From NCBI RefSeq assembly GCF_003573695.1, contig NC_039367.1:159695101-159759100 (forward strand): DNA of 64,000 bases, written 5' to 3'. The position numbers were made by a program, and so were the translations under genes. Positions 35,336 to 45,543 of this stretch are shown piece by piece (position 1 is the stretch's first letter; every line of letters begins with the position of its first letter). Under the pieces are notes generated by a model. It ran no database searches. It saw only the letters and a list, made by a program, of their open reading frames with translations, and was not told the origin of the DNA. The DNA is from Papaver somniferum (taxonomy: Eukaryota; Streptophyta; Magnoliopsida; Ranunculales; Papaveraceae).

Positions 35336-36969
35336 AGTATAATGAGAAATTTAGAGATGAGTATAGTGCAATGGAGATGGAATTCTGTGAACCAAGAAAA
35401 CAAAAAAAAGGGAAAGAGATATATGATCTCATCGCAATGAATCTGAAGAGAACAGGGACAAGTATGAAGAAGCATTTCTGGATGCGATTAAGATAATTGA
35501 ACAAGAAACGTGTCCCCCCGATAGTGCTGAAGCAAGGTTGCAGATCATTGAAGCAAAGCTGAAAGACATGAAGCAGACTTAGGAGAGGAATAGATAGAGT
35601 GGAGTATACTTCAATGAAAAGTTGTATAATTACGTGAAGGAATTGCTCGTTGATTTTGGCAACACAGAAGTGCAGGAGAAGTCGTCAGGTGGACCTAGTG
35701 TCAATGTATCATCAGCTGAGCCAAGCGACCCATTGAGCCAAAACTTGCCAAGGAATGAGACTCTTGTTGAACTGGTATCTTCAACTGAACCACCTACACA
35801 ACAATCAGTGCCACAAGTTATCAGACTCGATAGCCAAGACCAAACGTCTAGTCAAGGTATCCAGTCTTCACCTTTCAAGTTCATGGACATGGAAAAAGCT
35901 GTTAATCTCTCCAGCGACGACAAGGAAACAGAAACTCAAGTGGAATTGGAGACAACACCAAATATAGAAACAACACAAGAAAGACTTGAAGCACAGGAAA
36001 GATACATTTTGGACGGTGGTGATGATGACATTCTTCCAGAAACTCAGAAGAAAGCAGAAGAAAATGTGGTGCCCACATTTAATCTGCATTTATCACAACC
36101 TGCTGCCGCAATTAAAGATGATGCTGGTGGACCACAACAGCAAGCTGAAAATCTGCAACAACCCGCTGTTGAGATACCACAACATCAAACTGAAGAACCA
36201 CAACAACCAGAAGAGCCAGTGGCTGAAAATCCACAACAAGTGTTTTAACTCCTGGTGCCACACAAGATGCTGAAAAAGAAAAAGGCTATAATGAAGATGC
36301 TGAGATGGAGATAATTTCACAAAACCTGGTACCTAAAATATAAACAGATTTTGTATTTTAAAACTTTTAGAAAAGCAACATAACATCTTTTATTATGGTA
36401 TTTTTATTAATGTCAAATCAACTATGTACTACTTATTATTTTTAATCAACTATAAATTGTTTACTATATTGTTGTTTTGCTGTTTAATCAACTATTTACT
36501 TAATTTCATAATAAACTGTTTATATCTAACACATTTTGGTTACATAAATCTCTAGGAAGAAGACGTAGGAGAGGAGTTTGTACCAAGAACAGAATTTTTG
36601 AAGAAGTCACCATTGAAGAAAAAGTCAGTATTGAAGCGAAAAACAAACAAGGCAGAAGAGGATGGGAAGCAACCAGGAAGCAAAGTAAGAATAATCAAGG
36701 AAAAGACAACATGGAATCGAAGGACAACCAGTGTACTACTCAAAGATTGTGATCTAGGGAAGCAGCAGAAGCAAAAAGACAAGCCTGATGAGAATAAAGT
36801 TGAAGAAGAAAATCCCCGTACGTCTGCTGGCTTGCCGTTCAGAAAATTACCTCCGCTGGAAACAATGGAATGCTTTCAAGATTACAAGGATACAATAGAA
36901 CCAACCATGATGGAAGTACTGGAGACATACTTTGAGAATACCAACAGCCTGTAAGTACATCAAAATTAC

Positions 36970-37235
36970 CTTTATGCTTGTTTTCATAATATGTCATGCA
37001 ACTCCCAATGTTTAATGAATGGTTAGTTATGCATTGTTTAAAATATCTACATCACATGTTATGCAGCTCCAATGCTTAATGCATTTTCAGTTATGCAAAA
37101 AATGTTGTTATATTTATTATGCTTGTTTAAGAAATCAATGCATTACAGGTTATGCTTCTTATGAAATAAATGCATAACAAGTTATGCTTAAAAAAACCCA
37201 TGCATAACACAACCCTCTAGTTTATGGTTCTTCCG
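36970..37235. repeat. Palindrome array in a protease-region intron
   Basis: About six units (for example ATGCATAACAAGTTATGCTT, ATGCATTACAGGTTATGC) lie between the donor GTAAGT at 36952 and the acceptor TCTGCAG before 37287. Confidence 0.85.
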
Positions 37236-37539
37236 CATATCACTTGAATAAAACATCTCACCAATTATGTCTTATGTCTTCTGCAGAAATTCGGCTTGGA
37301 GTATCAGAGAAGGAGAAGACCCGTACTTGTGGGATATTCGGATTCACGGAGATATAATAAGGCATCTAATGAACAATGAATACTTAGAAGACCAAGTAGT
37401 ACGCTACTACAGTTATAGGTTGTTCAGGAAGCGGGAAAATGAAAAGATGGCTGATAGTGTTGAACATAGGTATGCGGAGTCTGCATTCATGACGCCAGGT
37501 GCTTGGGTAAGTCAAGAAAATAAAATCATTTTGCTACAT

Positions 37540-37650
37540 AACAAGTCATTCCTGCATATTATCTTATGCCCATATAATTACTTATGCATAAAATGTTATG
37601 CAACTAGATTGAACTGCATAACAAGTTATTCGGCATTGTTTTCTACACCT
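37540..37650. repeat. Small palindrome array in the next intron
   Basis: Three to four units (ATGCATAAAATGTTATGCAA, CTGCATAACAAGTTATTC) follow the donor GTAAGT at 37507. Confidence 0.8.
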
Positions 37651-38346
37651 GTTGTGCACCCTATCAATTGCATCCACTAACCTTTTTTTTCCTACAAAAT
37701 ATTTCTTTTGCAGTTCTTTGTTAAAACAAAGGAGAAAGATGGGATTGCCAAATTTGTTGGATAATTCATCTTGAATCTCCTTATTGAAGTTGAGAGAATG
37801 TTCATTCCAATGAACTATATGACAAAGGAAAAGCCTGCTGGTACACATTGGACATTGTTAGAGTATGAATTTTCAGAGGGTGAGTGGAACTAATATAATA
37901 GTCTTGAAGGCTATAAATCTAACTGCAAGAAACAAGCTTTCATAATGGAAAAGGCTTGTATGCCGTATTTGATCCAAAGATATGATGAACTGAATTTATC
38001 ACCACAAATCGTGGATATAAAGAGGGAACCGCTTGTATACAGGTATATTTTTACCAAGATTGTTCCTGAACAAGGTCATCACCCCGACTGCCTCATATTT
38101 GTATGCTATTATATGAAGATGAGCATGAATTCTCAAGTCAGGGACAAATGGCTGAAGTTGGGAAAGGAAGATGCAGTAGAAAAAGCCAACAAGAAAAGAG
38201 TAAGTCCGGTATTGAAAATGCTGACGGATCTTGGAAACAGTTGGGCGATAGATGCCAATGAAGACATCTGGGATGATGTTGCGCGTCAATGCGATGAAGC
38301 TGCGCGTCAATGTGAAGTTGTGCATAATAGAAAGGCTCAAACGTAA

Positions 38347-38654
38347 CTTTGTTTTAACAACCTGTGTGTTGTTGGTAGGTTGAGCAATTTAACTTGGGAG
38401 TGAAAACTAATGGGAAGGTAGTTAGTGTGAAGCTTGACTTCAGTCAGTAGTTATGTGTAATGTGTTGGTATGAAAACTTAACTTTAGTCAGTAGTTCTTG
38501 TCAGAACAACTTATGTTATCTTGTCGATGTTTATATATATATTTATTATATATCAATGCTGGTTTCAGTGCTTCTATTTGCTGCATTCTTATTTCATTTA
38601 ACTGTACTATGATACAAATTACAAGGAAAATGAAGGAACAACATGTTACATATA
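38347..38654. other. 3' end of the Ulp1-type gene
   Basis: Probable 3' UTR with no coding content. A TATATATA tract near 38530 is present. Confidence 0.45.
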
Positions 38655-38975
38655 AACATCTAAATAACAAGTTATGCAACAAAATAAACCTGAATAACAT
38701 GTTATTCCTAATAAAATAAATGTGCATGACTTGTTATGCAGACGCATGACTTGTTATGCAGATGCAGATGCATGAAGGAACCACATTTGCATGAGTCGTT
38801 ATGCAGCCATCTTTAAAAGAATAAATGCATAACAGATCGTGCATCATCGAAAAACAATGCATAAGATATTATGCATCTTCAAAACAATAATGCATAATAC
38901 GTTATGCATCATAAAAACTAATGCATAAAAAGTTATGCATCATCAAAAACTAAAGCATAATCCATTATGCATTTA
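38655..38975. repeat. Intergenic palindrome array between the two MULE genes
   Basis: About ten units in 320 bp at roughly 28-32-bp spacing. Most have the build ATGCATAA-n4-TTATGCAT (ATGCATAATACGTTATGCAT, ATGCATAAAAAGTTATGCAT). This is the cleanest array in the window. Confidence 0.9.
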
Positions 38976-39184
38976 AGAACAAGAATGAAACATTATCTGA
39001 TAGAAGCAGAAAAACACACAATGAAAAAAAAAGTATTTTTCATAAAACCAATACAAAAAAGAAACTAAGTAAAGAAAAAGTACTTTTTCATAAAAACTAA
39101 TACAGAAACTAATGAAAGAAAAATGAATAAGGTTCAAAAATAAAAGTAATAGTCTGAAGAAACAAACAAGATAATTGCTCTCCT

Positions 39185-41859
39185 TTAACTTCCCTTAGAC
39201 TGCTTCAGCGGCTTCGGAGGCTTCTTGTAACAGGTAGGATTCTTACATGTTTGCTTGATATGATGACCAATCTCAAAACAATTACCACAGCGCATAGCTC
39301 TCCTGGGCGGCTTATCATATATGCTCAAATTCCTATTAGCTTGTGGTCTCCCTGGCGACCTCCTAACATAAGGTACATCGATAATATTATTACCTTCATA
39401 AACTTCAGGCCTGTTATAGTTCGGAATATGATGAATTGCATGGTTGTAGGTATTATTGAAGTACGAAGTAGTGAAATAAGGTTCAACGAAATCATATGGA
39501 TTAGAACCAGACATTGTTATCGATGTGAAAGCATGCACACATGGAAACCCATAGACACGCCACCTCTGACAGGTACATGTCCTTGGCTCAAGGTTAACAC
39601 TATGAGAACTGTCCCCTCGTTCCACTTCATAAACATGAGTATCAGACTGTATAACCATCCAGGTTAAACCCCCATCAATAAGAGCCTTCATCTTATTTTC
39701 ATTCTTCGGTGTGAGAATTGTTATAAAACTATTACCAGTATTCCGCCTTTCTGACATCATACTCATCACATCCTTCCTTATCTGATCCAGAAGAGCATTT
39801 GCAGGGAGCTTCTTGTGTACCTTCATCCAAACTATTGAAGGATTCAACAAGAGTAGAAGATGTCCTACCATACCTACAACTCTGGAAAAAGGAATTTGAC
39901 CACTTCTATGGAGGGATATCTTCAATATAGTCGGCAACCCAACCAAAACCAAGACCCCTAATAGTAGAGATGGCAGTTTGGAAACCTTCGGGACTAAGAG
40001 CATATGCAGCAGCTTGAAATGAATCAATAACTGCAGCATACCTTTCGTCATTTGCATTAATAGGTAAGTTCATCTTAAGATGATAATAGCAGAAACTATG
40101 GAAGGCTCCAGGAAAGTAAAATGGAATTGCTCTCTTTAATCCTTTTGCACAGTCAGATAAAAATGTGATTGGCCTTTGATCATGATCAAGAACATTACTC
40201 AAATTCCTCATGAACCATTCCTAGTTATCATTATCTTGACCAGGTACCAGGGCCATGGCTAGTGGGAAGAAGCCTGCACAGAAAAAAATATAAAATCAAG
40301 CCACCGTCTACATGAAGTATGTGCAGCTAAAAAAATGCATAATGGCTCATGCATCTAAACTAAATGATGCATCAGACATTATGCACCTAAAACAAAAAAT
40401 GTATAATGTCTTATGCATCTAAATAGAAATAATGCATAACCATAAAAAACAAATAATGCATAATGTCTTATGCATCTAAACTAAATGATGCATAAGACAT
40501 TATGCATGTGCATAAAAAGGATGCATAAAATCAATAAGTGAAAACCATAATGCATAAGACATTATGCACCTAAAACAAAAAATGTATAATGTCTTATGCA
40601 TCTAAAACAGAAATGATACATAACCAGAAAAGTGAAAACAATAATGCATAAGACATTATGAATCAAAAATAAATAATGCATGAGACATTATGCACATATA
40701 TAAAAAGGATGCATTATCAGAAAAATTACCATTTTCAGCATTGATAGAGGTTGCAGCCATGAGGCATCCTCTATATGTCCCTGTAAGAAAGGTAGCATCG
40801 ACATAAACCATGGGGAGAAGGTAACGGTAATCATGGATGGATGCCTCGAAATCAATAAAAAGACGCACAAACTTATTTGAAGGTGCCTCATCTTCTAATT
40901 CAGCTGAACTATCCTCGTTCGCTTTAGGTTCATCCGTTTGAACTTGAAAATCAATCCAACTCCCAGGATTTGTGTTGCGAATGGAATCTACATACCATGA
41001 CAGATGCGAATACGACATGGCTTCATCACCAAATATATCCTCATACACTTTCTCTCTTCCGTTGTAAGCTTGATAGTATTTCACATTGATCCCGTAGCTA
41101 GTTTTGAAAAACTTTGCCAAATCAGATGCTTTGAAACTCGGATCACTTCGGATTTCATCCTTAATCAGACTAGAAACAAATTTACTGCTAAGGCTGTGGA
41201 AAAGCCTTTCAGTTCCAATACCACAGGTATGACTGCTCTCATATTTCTTAACCTTAAGCATCATGTTTTCAACATCAACAACACAAACCTTATACTCCCA
41301 AGGGAAATTTTCTTTTGAGCATTTTTCATAGAACCTTCTAGGTTCATTCTTCTTATATACAAGAAAACGACCATCTTTTAACTCGTATTTCTTCACTACG
41401 ATACGTACCTCTGCTACACCTCCAAAAAACACTTTACCAACTTCACCAAGTAATTTATCCCAACCTTCAGTCCTAAGAACCTTGTTAACAAGCACATAAC
41501 CATCTTCAAGGAAATTCACCATAGCTTGTTCGGGTTCAGGTTCTATTACACGACTACTTGAAGCTCTACTACGACTTCTGGAAGAATTACAGTCAACTTC
41601 GACAAGTAAATCAAATCTCTTTTGACCTTTACAGTGGCAACGAGATATAAAACATTGAAGCAGAATATCAGAATCAACACGCACAAAATTGCTTCCATCA
41701 TTAAAGGAAAATCTGACATGATGCGGTAATAAACGAGTCCACTTCTGGCAAACGGCTGTCTTCAAAGACTCCAAAGTTGTGTTGACATCAACAGGATGTG
41801 CTAAGAATTCACTGAAGTAGTGAATTACAGCTAGTGCACTACCAACAGGCATTTTCACC
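39185..41859 (-). pseudogene. MURA transposase of the MULE
   Basis: Exons on the minus strand are 40730-41859 (ATG at 41852, MPVGSALAV) and 39185-40273, separated by a 456-bp intron. Order: an N-terminal MuDR-type region, a zinc-finger-like DNA-binding part (KKYESSHTCG near 41230), and a catalytic DDE domain. The latter has DATFLTGTYRG (first D, about 40795), FLSDCAKGL (second D, about 40155) and VESFNS (E, about 39840). A SWIM finger (CTCQRW...CVHA, 39530-39580) and a CCHC knuckle (CGNCFEIGHHIKQTC, 39250-39295) follow. The enzyme would cut and rejoin the element ends. Breaks: TAG after NDN (about 40222), TAG after IPP (about 39911), and one extra T near 39835 that shifts the frame after VESFNS. 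Confidence 0.88.
40318..40727. repeat. Palindrome array filling the transposase intron
   Basis: About eleven units with arms ATGCATAA/TTATGCAT and loops of the GACA or GTCT type, appearing in both orientations (ATGCATAAGACATTATGCA and TGCATAATGTCTTATGCAT). They occupy almost the whole 456-bp intron (40274-40729), ending next to the donor. Confidence 0.9.
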
Positions 41860-42744
41860 CTGCAAAACACAAAGAGAAAAAAACCAAACATATCTATCAT
41901 GTATATTGCTTTACAAAAATTCTTACTCAAAATTAAAAGATCAAATCAACAACAGCAAACAATCTACATTAACCATAATCAGATGAGAAATCAACATGAT
42001 ATCAAAATCAATAACAGATAACAGATCCAAAATAAGAATGGAAAAACAAATCAAATAAAAAATCCAACAGAAAAGAAGCAAAACCTAGTAAATTGGTATG
42101 TCAACATCGGAACATGAAATCGAAACAAAAAAATTTAATCGAAAAGATCTACATTGATGTTAACAAATTCAAAACCTAGAAAATAAACAAAAATTCAAAA
42201 ACAAGCTTAAAGATCTAAAAAACGATTCGAAAAACTAAATTAAGTTTCGGAAACCTAAAATAATAGATCCTAATCTTACAGAAACTAAAACATAGAATTG
42301 AATCAAGATTAAACAAAAATCAGAATCAAGATTGGAATAAAAACAAACGAACCTGAAGCTTTGCTGAGTAAATTGAATCTCGGTAATCAAGGACAAGTGA
42401 GGCTAAAGCTTGCTGAGTAAATTGAATCTCAGTAATCAAGGAAAATTCTCGATAATCAATCTCTCGATCAGAACCAGCGAGGATAAAGCTTGAACTATCT
42501 TTTCTCAGTAAATCAAATATCTCAATCAGCTTCTTCTCAGCCATCGATAGTTCAATCTCTCAGCTCTCGTTCTCGATCGTATTCTATCTCCTTCTCAATC
42601 TCTCAGAAACTGAATCTCTGAATCTAAATCTCTGCGCCTAAATCTCTAAAACTGAAACTGAAAGTGAGGCTAAACTGGGAAATAAAAAAGAAAATAAACG
42701 AATTTTGAAAATTCTGGGCCTGCGAATAATTTTCTGGTAGCTTT
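41860..42744 (-). promoter_or_regulatory. 5' leader and upstream region of the transposase gene
   Basis: An intron acceptor (TTTTGCAG) precedes 41859. An upstream exon (about 42350-42620) holds an open stretch from an ATG at 42544 (MAEKKLIEIFDLL) whose donor phase does not match the transposase frame. Within it a roughly 28-bp segment (CTGAGTAAATTGAATCTCGG) is repeated 51 bp later. The TC-rich tract to 42640 looks like a leader. Confidence 0.45.
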
Positions 42745-42824
42745 TGGGTGCGCCCGTGAGATTTTGTGGGGGTGGGTTTCACAGTAGGAAAATGTGTAAG
42801 AATGGGTCTCCCTGTAGTTTTCAC
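42745..42824 (-). repeat. Right terminal inverted repeat of the MULE
   Basis: Inverse counterpart of 31821-31900, followed by the target duplication TTGCGACAA. Confidence 0.75.
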
Positions 42825-42833
42825 TTGCGACAA

Positions 42834-43725
42834 GCTACTAATCTGCCTTTTCTGAGTTGGAAGCCCACACACTTCTAACAGTAATACTGAATGCGGTTGA
42901 GGCAATTATTCATGCGCATGTTAATATGTTATAAGTTGAGACTTGTTTTTAAAGAAGAACCAAAATACTGACATGTGATTTGGAGTAAAGAGTTTATTCA
43001 TATATATACATCAAACTTATCGTTCGTCTTTTACAAAGAGTAGTTGCGGGCTTCCATGCTATGATCATCATAATAATTTCCATCATTATGCTCCAAAAGC
43101 TTCATCTTCCAGAATGTTTGTTAATTTTGGTGAGAGTGAGATTTTAAATTTTTATGTCCTTTACAAAAACAATTTACTGTCGTCGAAAGCATTAAGAGAA
43201 GAAGATATAAAACTAATGAACTCAGGTGAAACCATAAGATGTAGCCGGAGACGAAAATGAATAATAATTAGTTATAGTTAGCGGAAAAGAAAGAAGAAAG
43301 GGATCTCTAAATAAGCATAAACCGGTAATATTCATTCAGACAAAATCGATCATTTTGAAATAACTCAATTGAAAATTTGAATACTGTTATCTTTTGATTA
43401 TATACTACATTGCTATGTTAGTTTTAATAAAGTCTGTTCCTACTTCTGCGAATATGTCTTTCTGAGACCCAGTTTGTGATTTTGCTGCTGAAAAACATTT
43501 GATGATTAGAATAAAAATGAACATATGCCAAAACAGCTGTTTATCCCCTTTAGAGAGTTATACATGGCAATCGATATGGACAACCCCTAAAAATGAATTG
43601 CTTCGTCGGTGAATGCTGTAAAAAATCACTAGGAATAACCATAGATTCTAGGAGATAAACTTAACTGTAAACATGCTTAAACTTTCTAGTGCTACTGAGT
43701 TTAGCTGTTAGTTTTAATTAGACTA
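42834..43725. other. Intergenic, no gene recognised
   Basis: AT-rich sequence beyond the MULE with no supported coding or repeat structure. Confidence 0.45.
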
Positions 43726-43730
43726 GTTTT

Positions 43731-44370
43731 TGTTGGAAAACGATTAATAAAACTGATTTTTAATGGTTTTAATAAAAATAATAATTAATTATTTTTTTTG
43801 TAAATGAAAAACTTATTAGTCCCACATTGTGGAGTTCCACTTTTTAGTTGTTTTAAGAGACTATATAAGCTTTTTAGTCCCACATCGGGGAGTTCTTCTT
43901 CTTAAATTGTTTTATTCCATTATATAAAGAAATTCACTATTTTTGTAAAATTAACGGGGAAGGGGTTGCTCTATATTTAGAGGGACCCCCAAGGGAAAAA
44001 AATATTTTTTACATTGTTTTCTCAAGCGTTCGCGATTTTTCCTTATGGTTTTTCGGAGTTGCCAAGCTCAAGTTTGAGCATCTACTACATATGCTAGTAG
44101 TAGGTGTAGTAGGGTGTCTTATCCTGGAGATATCCGTCCTGTGAGGGTTATAGCATCACTCTTAAGTGTAGCCGGACACTAATGTCTTAAGGGAAACGTG
44201 TTGAACACGTGACTCACTCTGTTTTTCCAAACTTTTGCCTTGTTGTTGTTGCGGGGATTAGGGGAGCTCGTCTGTTTCATCAAATCGATGACTTCCACTA
44301 TAAAGGAGCTAAGTATCAATAACTTTTGTTTATTTGATTTTTTCCTTGTTTTTTATTATTGCACCCAACA
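43731..44370 (+). mobile_element. Solo LTR, 640 bp
   Basis: It starts TGTTGGAAAACG and ends TTGCACCCAACA, giving a perfect 6-bp TGTTGG/CCAACA inverted end. It is flanked by the 5-bp target duplication GTTTT (43726-43730 and 44371-44375). No internal region is present. The family is probably Ty1/copia, judged from size and ends only. Confidence 0.9.
43820..43928 (+). promoter_or_regulatory. Tandem USE-TATA-like promoter modules
   Basis: TCCCACATTG (43820-43829) lies 32 bp before TATATAAG (43862). TCCCACATCG (43878-43887) lies 33 bp before TATATAAA (43921). The second is a perfect copy of the core of the plant snRNA upstream sequence element (RTCCCACATCG), with the USE-TATA spacing known for Pol II snRNA genes. 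The module repeats with a 58-bp period. Confidence 0.6.
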
Positions 44371-44375
44371 GTTTT

Positions 44376-44567
44376 CTCGTATACTCAGCGAAGGTACCTT
44401 ACGGTACTCTGCCTACAGAAGGATCTATGATGAACATTCTTTTGGCAGGGAGAGGTTTTACGTGAAAAGGATTCGAATCAGAAGTAGGTTTCAGGGGAAG
44501 AGGTACAACATCATAACATAGATTAATTTGTTGGACATGATTTTATAGATAGCCACACAGCTTTGTA
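44376..44567 (+). other. Coding-like fragment after the solo LTR
   Basis: A plus-strand frame reads through the right part of the LTR into GTLRYSAYRRIYDEHSFGRE and ends RYNIIT-stop at 44519-44521. A possible acceptor (ACTCAG at 44385-44390) lies just after the LTR. The arginine/glycine-rich alternatives in other frames do not stay open. Unrecognised. Confidence 0.25.
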
Positions 44568-44950
44568 GGGAATATTGGGAATATGTCCCAAAATCGACTG
44601 TCATCTTGGGGATATGTCCTAGGATTCCGGTTTTCGTGAATATGCCCCAGCCATCCAAAATTCCATCCAAAACCGTTAAGTAGTGAAAATTCGCACACAC
44701 TTGGGATTACATATGCGAATTAAAAAACACATATACTATATACTAACACCTTTACAAGGTTGATGAACATATTCAGACAGAAAAGACCTCGATGAAATTA
44801 GATAAAAAGTTCGAACACATTTACGATAAATTGACTATTTAACGGTTCTTTGACGGAAACAATTAGTTTGGGGCATATTTCCATAAAATGGAATCCTGAA
44901 GCATATCCCCAAGATGACAGTCGATTTTAGGGCATATCCCTAATTTTCCT
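44568..44950. mobile_element. Foldback MITE, Mutator-like ends
   Basis: A 383-bp element whose two ends are inverted copies over about 120 bp: 44568-44690 against 44828-44950, sharing AAAATCGACTGTCATCTTGG and GATTCC, AATATGCCCCA, AACCGTTAA in order. The GGGAATATT / GGAAAATTA ends and a weak flanking TTTGTA repeat suit a Mutator-type MITE. No coding capacity. Confidence 0.85.
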
Positions 44951-45543
44951 TATTTTGTAATTCCTATTCAGAAACAAAATTCAAAATAGTTAACTAAAAA
45001 ATCAGTTTAGGATCGCGGATAGAACTATATTTATAAAAACAAAAAATCTTAATCACTCAAAAAATCTTATAAAAATTCGCGGCACCTCTAAGGATACAGT
45101 TTTTGGTTCACGAGGTTAGAGATTTGTTATCCAAGTAACATAGAACTGCCCCACTACTCGCAAGGGAAAGCAATCCATTGAATAATAATTGAGGTGAACT
45201 CTTACTCCAACTTAATGAGCCATCTTCTTGTTGCTTAACAACCAATAATTTTGTCACCGCTTATTCGGGTAACACAAAAATGATCCCTTAATACTCCGTG
45301 TCTAAACTGCCAAGAACTCGTAATTCAATAAAAGTTTCATCAGCCAAAACCAACCATGTTGCCTACTAAAGAAACCGATAGTTTTTATCGATTCTATTCC
45401 GCATGTCTCTCATCCATCCCTTGCCATTTTCAGGGGTGTAAAGCTGGACAACAACAGATTTAGGATTTTTCCATGACCTGTAGATACATTTCTAACAACC
45501 TTGTACTAGTTACTCAAAGGAATATAACCTAATCAATAATTTA
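44951..45543. other. Unassigned, possibly intron/exon of a minus-strand relic gene
   Basis: No supported gene. On the minus strand the sequence near 45400-45480 reads open over about 25 codons but has no recognisable domain. Confidence 0.3.

Larger units (their letters stand above)
27433..36497. repeat. Segmental duplication, copy B
   Basis: Co-linear with copy A from 27661 (equals position 1) to 36497 (equals 12944). Copy B probably starts earlier, since a 53-bp stretch at 27433 (GGAAACAATATTGTTAAAAT...) also occurs at 20576 in the gypsy relic. Compared with copy A it lacks three segments (about 0.8 kb, 0.35 kb, 0.4 kb) and the solo LTR. Confidence 0.92.
32189..38346 (+). pseudogene. Ulp1-type (C48) cysteine protease gene of the MULE (copy B)
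   Basis: Multi-exon plus-strand gene from the ATG at 32189. Lysine/glutamate-rich exons come first, then the large exon 33940-34700, a glutamine-rich region (to 36248), a basic exon (36557-36951), and the protease region. The protease shows IRHLMNNEYLEDQVVRYY (about 37345-37410), THWTLLEYEF (37840-37875, catalytic His), EWN-stop-YNSLEGY (Asn where Ulp1 usually has Asp) and EQGHHPDCLIFVCYYMK (38065-38120, Gln and catalytic Cys). Ulp1/SENP enzymes cleave SUMO or related modifiers. Damage: two CAG-to-TAG changes near 35580 and 35594 relative to copy A, a TAA near 37762 (FVG-stop-FILN), a TAA near 37891, and a TAA at 36246 before the next exon. The last exon is open from 37945 to 38346. Confidence 0.8.
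31821..42824. mobile_element. Full-length Mutator-like element carrying a Ulp1-type gene
   Basis: The left end GGGAAAATTAGGCGCAGG and the right end (read inward on the minus strand, GTGAAAACTACAGGGAGACC) are related terminal repeats. Both run on to a shared GCACCCAA near 70-90 bp inside. Flanks are TTGCCACAA (31812-31820) and TTGCGACAA (42825-42833), a 9-bp target duplication with one mismatch, as expected for Mutator-like elements. Inside are a plus-strand Ulp1-type gene and a minus-strand MURA gene pointing at each other. This is the arrangement described for KAONASHI-type MULEs that acquired a Ulp1-like gene. Both genes have stops, so the copy looks inactive. Confidence 0.92.

Noticed and set aside
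38655..38975. CRISPR-like array of short palindromes
   Set aside because: Units are degenerate, spacing is short and uneven, spacers are mere loops and A-rich links, and the genome is a plant's. It does not fit CRISPR.
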